A stretch of 52,393 bases of DNA, taken from positions 1 through 52,393 of the IMG/VR virus record IMGVR_UViG_3300048999_000021; one strand, given 5' to 3'. Source of the DNA: a virus. The notes beneath the pieces were generated by a model. The model had not been told where the DNA came from. It worked only from the letters and a program-made list of their open reading frames with translations, and did not search any database. The translations under genes and the position numbers were made by a program. Below, piece after piece: positions 46,173 to 52,393 of the stretch (position 1 is its first letter; the number at the start of each line of letters is the position of its first letter).

Positions 46173-47545
46173 GACCCGCCCGTGAACAGCGGAGGTGGCG
46201 GAGTCGGGGCGCCATAGGTAACGCCCGGGCGGTAGGGCAGCGTCCAGGCCGACCCGATACCGCCACCGCCTGGGTTTTGAGCGTTGAACCCGCCACTTTG
46301 GCTATCGCCCGTGTTCCAGTTCGAGGTGTCGGGCGTGGCCGCGATCGTGGACCAATTCATCGGCCCGTCCCACCAGGGCAGCTCCCAGCTCTGCGCAACT
46401 AGGTTGCGCGCTGGAGTCGAGCCCGGCAGGGTCGGGTCAAGCAGTTGGATCATGTCGAAGTGGCCAGCGATTGGCAGCCTAGCTGTGCTGAACTTGACCG
46501 TCTCGGTCGGATAGATGTCGTCTTGCACGATCTTGTTGCCCTGGCTTACGATGTCAGCCTGCCCGGAGGCGTCTAGGAACTGCACAGGCGCCATAATCAC
46601 GCGTCCCACAGCGGCCTGTGAGGTTGGCCCCGAGCTGAGATTGTCAACAGTGTACTGACCGCTGCCCTCGACTGGCTCAAAGTCAAGGTCGTTCTGCACA
46701 AACCGCCAGCGGTTCGGCGCATTCCAGGTGTCGCGGGTAATGGAGCGCTCGGACAAGTTGTCGACGATCCCGTGAGCGAGCCAGTCCGCGTCAAGGTAGC
46801 GCGATTGCGGCGTGTCACCAGCCCCCAGGATCAGCTCGATCGGGCGCGTGGCCGGGTCGATATCAGGCTCGGAGCGGTAGGCGCCCGTGTAGTCAGCCCA
46901 GACCGGGCGATAGGTGATTGCCTTCAGAAGATCGTTCACCACATCAAGCCAGCGCGTGCCCGAGCTCGACGAGGCCATCGGCCAACTCATGTCATTCGGT
47001 AAGACCGCGTCTGCCTTTGTTGAGTCCAGGTTGAGGACGAACGGCGTGCCGGCCAACGCAACCGTTATCGCGTCGCGGATGGCTTGGAAGTAGGTCGTGC
47101 CGGCTCCGGCCGAGTAGGTATATCCGACGATCGAAGTCAGCAGATACACAAGGTCATACCCGGTGACGCCGTAGATCGGCACGCTTGACCCGAGCGGCTG
47201 GGTTGGGGAGGTGACTATGAATACGCCGAGGTCGAATCGAGCTGGCCCGTTCGGCACGAGCCGGGGGCACGACATCAGCATATAGGGGCGGACCCGGTCA
47301 ACTCCCCAGTTGTGGTTGTACTCCGTCGTGTAGGAGGATGTGCCCTGGATCTCGTCTGTGCAGGTCCGAGACGTCTTGGAGCTGGCGTCCTTGATCAGAT
47401 ACGAGCTGACGTCCAGAACCGGGTTGTTATTGTTGTCGAGGATTTCCATGCCGACATCCGAGCTGGCGTCCGGCGCCCACCCGATCAGGTCAAGGATGTT
47501 CTGCCGGGAGAAGGCCTGTCGAGGCGCGTCGGTGAAACCCTGCAT
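46169..47545 (-). CDS. Tail tip hub / Tal-like minor tail protein
   Basis: 458 residues. Contains YDLVYLLTSIVGYTYSAGAG, a long beta-rich central part with LDVVNDLLKAITYRPVWADY and a C-terminal Pro/Gly-rich end (RPGVTYGAPTPPPPLFTGGS). Length, order (Dit-like protein, then this) and the WxxP/GDTPQSRYLDADW pattern fit siphophage tail hub proteins that bind the tube and the fibres. Not diagnostic by motif. Confidence 0.7.
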   Translation of the reverse strand: MQGFTDAPRQAFSRQNILDLIGWAPDASSDVGMEILDNNNNPVLDVSSYLIKDASSKTSRTCTDEIQGTSSYTTEYNHNWGVDRVRPYMLMSCPRLVPNGPARFDLGVFIVTSPTQPLGSSVPIYGVTGYDLVYLLTSIVGYTYSAGAGTTYFQAIRDAITVALAGTPFVLNLDSTKADAVLPNDMSWPMASSSSGTRWLDVVNDLLKAITYRPVWADYTGAYRSEPDIDPATRPIELILGAGDTPQSRYLDADWLAHGIVDNLSERSITRDTWNAPNRWRFVQNDLDFEPVEGSGQYTVDNLSSGPTSQAAVGRVIMAPVQFLDASGQADIVSQGNKIVQDDIYPTETVKFSTARLPIAGHFDMIQLLDPTLPGSTPARNLVAQSWELPWWDGPMNWSTIAATPDTSNWNTGDSQSGGFNAQNPGGGGIGSAWTLPYRPGVTYGAPTPPPPLFTGGS

Positions 47546-47955
47546 CAGACACGGTCCGAGTAGGTAACCGCCTGGAACTGTACGGCCAGGTCGACCAGAT
47601 TGCCCTGCGAGGTGCGCGGGATGTTGAGCTGCTGCGTGCCCAGGTACGAGCCGTACACCCGGAGTCCGTAAGTGTCTCGCAGAAGCAGCAGCGCTCCCCT
47701 CCAGCGACGAACCTGGCGCGCCTGAGTCGGCGTGAGAGCGCGGAGTGTGATAGGCGTTGAGCGAGTTGTGGTCACGCCCAGCACGAGCCGGATACGACCT
47801 CCGGCGTACTGCCGGAACTCACCGTCCAAGTCGTCGCTTGAAGTCCGCTGGCCCAGCCCGCCGAGCGAGCCTGAGGAGCCGAAGATGACCGCCAGGGCCG
47901 GGTTGGATGGATCTGACAGAAAGCACCGGGTCAGCGCCACGCTAGTCGAGTACAT
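47545..47955 (-). CDS. Distal tail (Dit-like) protein
   Basis: 136 residues right after the tape measure, the usual site of Dit. The sequence is beta-rich (IRLVLGVTTTRSTPITLRAL; DTYGLRVYGSYLGTQQLN; VQFQAVTYSDRV). Shorter than many Dit proteins, so it may be only the N-terminal ring domain. ATG 47955 has GAGGTGAATCG upstream; the stop overlaps the next ATG. Confidence 0.65.
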   Translation of the reverse strand: MYSTSVALTRCFLSDPSNPALAVIFGSSGSLGGLGQRTSSDDLDGEFRQYAGGRIRLVLGVTTTRSTPITLRALTPTQARQVRRWRGALLLLRDTYGLRVYGSYLGTQQLNIPRTSQGNLVDLAVQFQAVTYSDRV

Positions 47956-47959
47956 CGAT

Positions 47960-50900
47960 TCACCTCTTCGTCCGGCTAGCAGTGACCAGCGTCTTTTCCA
48001 GAGCGGTGAACTGTGTGTTGAGCTTCTTCAGATTCGCATTGATATCGCGCTGGATAGCGGCTTGTTGGGAAGCGTACTTCTTCACCGCAGCCGTGTCATC
48101 GGCGAGCTGCTTCCCGTACTTGGCGGACGCCGCTACCGAGCCCGACGCGTCGGCCGCCAGCCCAAGGCTGTGATACTGGGTGTTGACCTGGTCGATGTAG
48201 CCCTGGCCGGCGTTGACGATTGCCTCAAGGTTCTTGCCGGCTGTGGCCGGCCCTTCCTCGGCCAGCTGCGCAATCAGCGCAGGGTTGAGTTTCATCGCCT
48301 TGGCCTTGGCGAGCAGCGTCGCAAACTTCTTCGCGTCTGTGGCGCTCTGCGTCAGCTTTGAGAGGATGCCCGAGGAATACCCGGAGCCTGAGGTGCCGAT
48401 GTCGAATGTGCCCAGGACCGAGCCCCGGACGCTCGACTTCTCCTGTGCTATGTCTTGCTGATCCTGGGCGACGCGTTGATTGGCGGCCTGTAGCAAAGTG
48501 GCGACCTTGTCCCGCTTCGCTGCCTCGGCTCGGAGCTGCGCCGTCTCCCGGTTAACGTGTAGCACCAAGGCTGACGTGGCTAGGTGATAACTAGCGGCCT
48601 TATTGACCTCGCCGATGAGGCTCTTGGCCAGCGCGTCGATTGTCGAGGCGGAGCCCCGCGAGGAAGTGCGGAGCAGGTTAACGTCGCCTTGCACCTGGCC
48701 GGTTAGAGTGCTCAGGCCCTGGCTACGCTTGTTGGACGCCGACTGCTGCGCGCGGACTACCGCGTTGTTATAGGCGTTGTCGGTCGTGTAGTGGATCCCA
48801 TTGAGCGTTCCTCCGGCGAACCCTGGTACCATCGCGGTGCCCGGCCCGCCCGGGAGCATCTTCCGCGCGTCGCGGTTCGAGTAGACGTCAACCTTGGAGC
48901 CTTGCTTGTGGAGTAGCTCCCAGGTGTTCGGGTTGCCCTCTCCTGTCGTGGACCAGCCCTCAGGTAGCCCTCCGCCAGCCGCCTTCTTCTTTGGTACGGG
49001 CAAGCCCGGAATCGACGGGCCGCCAGGAGTGTTCGGCTTCGGATTGACCGAGGTGTGGTTGATGTCCCCGATCTTGGCGATGATGCTGTCGAGAGCTGAG
49101 TTGGCTGCGCCAGCTCCGGACAAGTTGACCGTGGCGGTTGCGACGATGTTGGAGAAGTGGTTTAGTGCAGCTGTCAGGTCGGATATCGCTGTGGCCACAT
49201 CCTTCTTGCCGATCTGGCTGATGAACGTCTTGACGTCCTTGGGCACCGCCAGATACTGGTCAGCCAGCGCGTGCGCTTGAGTCCGAGTCAAGCCCGACTG
49301 CTCAGCCTGTCGTATCAGCTCGTTTCGGTAGCCAAGATACACGCCTATCGCATCTTGGGCTGCAGTAGCCGCACCCTTGGTGTTGACCTCGTTCTGGTAG
49401 GTCTGCCCGGCCATCGCTTGTGCAGCGGTAGCCTGCTGAGTGAGAGATTGCGCAATGGCTAGCCCGCCAGCTGAGAGCTTAGGCTGCTGGATCCTCCAGT
49501 CCTCGCCGACCTTGACCAGCTGCCCGAGCAGCGTGCCGTTCTCACTGATCGATTTCTTGTTGTCCTTGATGACCTGTCCGACCTGCTCGGCCGCCGTGGC
49601 TGCAGTCAGGTTTGAGGTCGCCCAGTCCAACATGACGCCGCGCCCGGCCTGGAACGCTGCCGCAATCAGGTCGCCGACGTCGGCGGCAGTCTTGCCGCTC
49701 TTGTTGAACTTGTCGATCGAGTCGAGCCAGGCGGTGTTGGCGGTGTTGGCGTTCTGGAGCTTGCCAACGACCTTCCCGATCGCGGCAGTGAACTCGTCGG
49801 CCGAGATAACTCCGCTGGCCAGCTGCTCTCCGGTCACGCCGATTGCTGCTGCATAGGTGTTCACCTGGTCGGCCGACAGCTTGTACTTCGCCTGCGCCTC
49901 GCCAACCGCGTCATTGATGTTCTGCTGCTGCTTGTTGAGCCGTTCGATGTCTTTGGCGAGCCCGCTGGCGGCGACACTGTTAGCCTGTAGCAGCCCGATC
50001 GCCTTGGCAACGTCTCCGTTAGTCTGGAGCAGCGCCTTGTGGTACTCGCCCTGGTTGAACGTCTGGCCCTTGATCGAGACGCTGCGGCCCTGGCCTACCC
50101 CGTCCAGGGACTGCTCCACCTCCAGCTGCTTCTGTAGCGCGGTAGTGACGGTGCCGAGCTGAGTGCTTAGGCCAGACAGCCCCTGCTTGTAGTTGATCGA
50201 GTTAAGCAGCTGGTCTTGCGCTTTGGCGGCTGCGTTCAGCGACTTGGCGTATTGGGTCTTGATCGTGTCGCCAAGGTCGCTGAAGGCGAAAGCGATATCC
50301 CGAGTGTCTTGGTGAACCTGGTGCGGGTCTGTCAGCCGGCGCAGAGCATCCTGGGCGCCGTCGAGGTTGCCCGTAATAACGTCGGTCACCCCAATGATCG
50401 TGTCCTTGTAGTCTGTGACTCCTCGGATCGTTGCACCGATGGCCGCGGTTGTCCGGTCCTGGCTGTCCACCAAAGAGTCACCCGCAGTAGACAGCACGCT
50501 GAATCCGACAGCCGCAGCTGTGATCCCGAGCGCGAGCTTGCTCGCATCGAAACCGGCGAACCTCTTCGTGAGTGGGCCACTCGCGGCGTCTGCAGCCTTC
50601 ATCGAGATCGCCCACGCTGCCCAGGCGACCGCCATAGCGTTGACGACCTGTGGTGGAAGCTCGGACGCAATCTCGCCTAGCACCCGCAGCCCGCTGAAGG
50701 AGAAGTTGGCCAGCGGCGTGGCCCCGGCCGCCAAGTTGATCAGCGCCTGGGCGAGAGCCCCAACTGTCTTGGCAACAATCGGGCCTTCCCTGTCCACGTA
50801 CGCGAGGAACTTGTCAAACCCGGTCCCGCTCGCCCAGGCGTTCGCCTTCTCTAGCAGGCCATCAATGAAGTTGCCGAACTTGACTATCTCGGGATTGGCC

Positions 50901-51592
50901 TTGCTCAGCATCGTCAGGATCAGCCGGAGCGCATTGTTGGCTACGTCGCCACCGATCGTGGCGAACTCCTGCACCTGGTTGTTGAGGCTCGGGAACTGGT
51001 CCTTGAGCTGCCTAGCCCCGTCAGCTGTCGAAGCAAACAGCGCCTCGGCGCCAGTCGCCTTCAGGTCCTTGAACATAGCATTCAGGCTCTGGCCCTGGGC
51101 GATGTACTCCTTGCCAAGATCTGTGTTCTGCTTGACTGCATCCTTCACACCGAGCAGCGCTACCGCGAGCCCTCCGGCCGCTACCGTGCCAGCGCCGAAG
51201 CTAGCCGCGAGGACAGCCCCGAGTGGCCCTACCGTTGGCAGCAGCGTCGAGAGGGCTATCTGCATCGCCCCCACTCCGCCACCGCGAGAGCTGGCCTTAC
51301 GCCCATCGGCGTCGACCTTCTTGATCCCTGCATCGATCGCCGCTAGCCTGGCAATAGCACCCTTGTCGTTGATGTCTACTGTCGCCGACGCCTTCGCCGC
51401 GCCGAGCCGATCAAGCTGCGCGCGCATCTTCGCGATCTTGGTGTCGAACTTGCCCGTGGCCAGGTCGGCGTTGGCTGTGAACTTTCGCCTGGCGAAGTCG
51501 TTTCCATCCTTGATGCAGGCGCGCAACCCGGCGATGAACGGGTCACGGTTGAGGATGGCTGAGCCTTCGATCGAGCCAGCGTCAAAGCTCAT
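47960..51592 (-). CDS. Tape measure protein
   Basis: 1210 residues from ATG 51592 (GCAGGAGGGCCGC upstream), with an alternative at 51607. Long helical Ala/Gln-rich stretches, transmembrane-like segments (LSTLLPTVGPLGAVLAASFG and GTVAAGGLAVALLG) and coiled-coil regions (ATLLQAANQRVAQDQQDIAQ) are typical. At about 1.5 A per residue the tail would be near 180 nm. It fixes tail length and may pass into the host membrane during injection. Confidence 0.93.
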   Translation of the reverse strand: MSFDAGSIEGSAILNRDPFIAGLRACIKDGNDFARRKFTANADLATGKFDTKIAKMRAQLDRLGAAKASATVDINDKGAIARLAAIDAGIKKVDADGRKASSRGGGVGAMQIALSTLLPTVGPLGAVLAASFGAGTVAAGGLAVALLGVKDAVKQNTDLGKEYIAQGQSLNAMFKDLKATGAEALFASTADGARQLKDQFPSLNNQVQEFATIGGDVANNALRLILTMLSKANPEIVKFGNFIDGLLEKANAWASGTGFDKFLAYVDREGPIVAKTVGALAQALINLAAGATPLANFSFSGLRVLGEIASELPPQVVNAMAVAWAAWAISMKAADAASGPLTKRFAGFDASKLALGITAAAVGFSVLSTAGDSLVDSQDRTTAAIGATIRGVTDYKDTIIGVTDVITGNLDGAQDALRRLTDPHQVHQDTRDIAFAFSDLGDTIKTQYAKSLNAAAKAQDQLLNSINYKQGLSGLSTQLGTVTTALQKQLEVEQSLDGVGQGRSVSIKGQTFNQGEYHKALLQTNGDVAKAIGLLQANSVAASGLAKDIERLNKQQQNINDAVGEAQAKYKLSADQVNTYAAAIGVTGEQLASGVISADEFTAAIGKVVGKLQNANTANTAWLDSIDKFNKSGKTAADVGDLIAAAFQAGRGVMLDWATSNLTAATAAEQVGQVIKDNKKSISENGTLLGQLVKVGEDWRIQQPKLSAGGLAIAQSLTQQATAAQAMAGQTYQNEVNTKGAATAAQDAIGVYLGYRNELIRQAEQSGLTRTQAHALADQYLAVPKDVKTFISQIGKKDVATAISDLTAALNHFSNIVATATVNLSGAGAANSALDSIIAKIGDINHTSVNPKPNTPGGPSIPGLPVPKKKAAGGGLPEGWSTTGEGNPNTWELLHKQGSKVDVYSNRDARKMLPGGPGTAMVPGFAGGTLNGIHYTTDNAYNNAVVRAQQSASNKRSQGLSTLTGQVQGDVNLLRTSSRGSASTIDALAKSLIGEVNKAASYHLATSALVLHVNRETAQLRAEAAKRDKVATLLQAANQRVAQDQQDIAQEKSSVRGSVLGTFDIGTSGSGYSSGILSKLTQSATDAKKFATLLAKAKAMKLNPALIAQLAEEGPATAGKNLEAIVNAGQGYIDQVNTQYHSLGLAADASGSVAASAKYGKQLADDTAAVKKYASQQAAIQRDINANLKKLNTQFTALEKTLVTASRTKR

Positions 51593-51610
51593 GCGGCCCT
51601 CCTGCAAGAG

Positions 51611-51643
51611 CCCCGACCACGAGCATGGGTCCCGTGGCCGGGG
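51611..51643 (-). promoter_or_regulatory. Hairpin between tail chaperone and tape measure
   Basis: CCCCGGCCACG pairs with CGTGGTCGGGG (11 bp, one G-T pair) around an 11-base loop, 20 bases before the tape-measure start. Could attenuate transcription or set relative expression of the tail genes. No U tract. Confidence 0.6.
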
Positions 51644-51672
51644 TCTCGCTCCTCAGCCAGGGACGGCAGAGG

Positions 51673-52340
51673 TCAGATGCTTCGAACTGTGATGCCAGCG
51701 GCGGCCACGTCATCCAAATCCGGCTCATCGCTCTCTCCAAGTTCGTCAGCTGCTAGCAGACCATCCCTGTAGAACCCCTCTAGATACATCCTCTTCTTCC
51801 ACCAAGGCAACGCGTCCCATTCCTCGGTTTCGTAGCCCAGTTGCTGCTTCGCCCTGTAGTAGTAGAGCCTCTGGATTAGACCACCGCTCAGAGATTCAAA
51901 GCGGTGGTCAATCCTTCCGGGGCCATTTTGCCCATCACGTACGCCTCGAATGCTGCGTAGACCCGCGACGGCAGCATGTTCAGCTCGTCGACGCTCGGCT
52001 GGTTCTGACAGAGCTTGGCGATCATGTCCTTGCGCGTCTCGATCGCCTTCATGCCGCGCTCGCTTACGCCGGCGACTAGCTCCTGGATCCGGGAGTCACG
52101 CTGATCCTGCCAGGCCTTGAAGCCAGCCGACCCTTCGGTCATGCCGTCTGGGGTGCCCTCGTTGAGCACCTTCGCGATCGTCTCGCGGTCGCTCTTGCCG
52201 AGCTGGAGGAACTGCAGCCAGCCCTTCCAGAACTCCAGGATCAGCGAGTCGGTTGGCTCGGGTATGTCTGCCTCTTGGCCGCCGAACTTCGTGAAGTTGT
52301 AGGCCATCGGCTCCACATCTTCATCCGGATTGAATCCCAT
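51673..52340 (-). CDS. Tail assembly chaperone, -1 frameshift product
   Basis: The first frame (52340 to 51888, 150 residues) ends in GLTTALNL. A second, -1, frame is open before that stop and continues RFESLSGGLIQRLYYYRAKQ ... WWKKRMYLEGFYRDGLLAAD ... to TGA at 51673-51675. Two-frame G/GT-type chaperones coat the tape measure during assembly, and the long form is made by programmed slippage. The slip must occur before 51888 where both frames are open. GGGCAAA near 51924-51930 or CCCCGG just after are candidates, though neither is a perfect heptamer. Confidence 0.8.
51888..52340 (-). CDS. Tail assembly chaperone, short form
   Basis: 150 residues from ATG 52340 (AGAGGAGTAAAGAC upstream). Helical C-terminal region: FKAWQDQRDSRIQELVAGVS and VYAAFEAYVMGKMAPEG. 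It sits between the tail tube and tape measure genes. Identical 5' part is repeated at 1-74 because of the terminal overlap. Confidence 0.85.
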   Translation of the reverse strand: MGFNPDEDVEPMAYNFTKFGGQEADIPEPTDSLILEFWKGWLQFLQLGKSDRETIAKVLNEGTPDGMTEGSAGFKAWQDQRDSRIQELVAGVSERGMKAIETRKDMIAKLCQNQPSVDELNMLPSRVYAAFEAYVMGKMAPEGLTTALNL

Positions 52341-52393
52341 GTCTTTACTCCTCTATCCGTCCCTGGCTGATTTGTTAGTTGTGGTTCGCCGTG
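52267..52393. repeat. 127-bp terminal direct repeat, right copy
   Basis: Exact copy of bases 1-127; see the left copy for interpretation. Confidence 0.9.

Noticed and set aside
1-52393. CRISPR arrays, insertion sequences, tRNA genes, integrase or attachment site
   Set aside because: No regularly spaced repeats, transposase, tRNA cloverleaf or integrase signature found on reading both strands. A computed search (tRNAscan, CRISPR finder) was not possible here.

Overview
The window is a complete, GC-rich double-stranded DNA phage genome carried on a circular contig. The first 127 bases (1-127) recur exactly as the last 127 (52267-52393), so the unique length is 52,266 bp. Every gene I can support lies on the minus strand, so gene order runs from high to low coordinates and wraps across the window ends. 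Long GC-rich genes, GTG starts, 4-bp ATGA/GTGA overlaps, a ThyX, a DnaE-type polymerase and the general gene repertoire point to a siphovirus of an actinobacterium, perhaps Streptomyces or a relative. The host is inferred, not shown. I see no integrase, partition genes or immunity repressor, so a lytic lifestyle is likely; the one excisionase-like protein (21392-21607) does not change that.

Structural genes run from the terminase large subunit (15260) through portal, MuF-like protein, three surface or fibre-like proteins (one with about 20 copies of an SGATD repeat), capsid protease-scaffold, decoration protein, major capsid, connectors and tail tube to position 109. They continue at the far end of the window with a tail assembly chaperone that needs a -1 frameshift, a 1210-codon tape measure, and minor tail proteins down to 43354. 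The lysis region (43302-40691) holds a membrane-anchored coiled-coil protein, a membrane-anchored collagen-like protein, a GH25-type muramidase and a holin candidate. It ends in strong tandem hairpins.

The early and middle region (40465-15317) holds DNA metabolism. It includes an SNF2-like helicase, a histone-H1-like protein, a MazG-like pyrophosphohydrolase, a Cas4/RecB-like nuclease, a Sak4-like ATPase and an SSB-like protein with an EEDPF tail. It also has a Rossmann flavoprotein, ThyX, uracil-DNA glycosylase, HNH nuclease, DNA polymerase III alpha (with an in-frame TGA at codon 43), a RuvC-like resolvase, TOPRIM primase and RepA-like helicase. Many very small genes are interspersed, several with zinc-ribbon cysteines. 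A likely terminase small subunit lies about 3 kb upstream of the large subunit.

The most unusual non-coding signal is a dispersed start-site element with core AGTCGGGA placed just before start codons. Several copies are preceded by a hairpin whose loop reads TGAGGG and by a shared TGCAWAGT/GGAGTA box. A second is an iteron-like cluster at 18981-19136 beside the replication helicase gene, a candidate origin.
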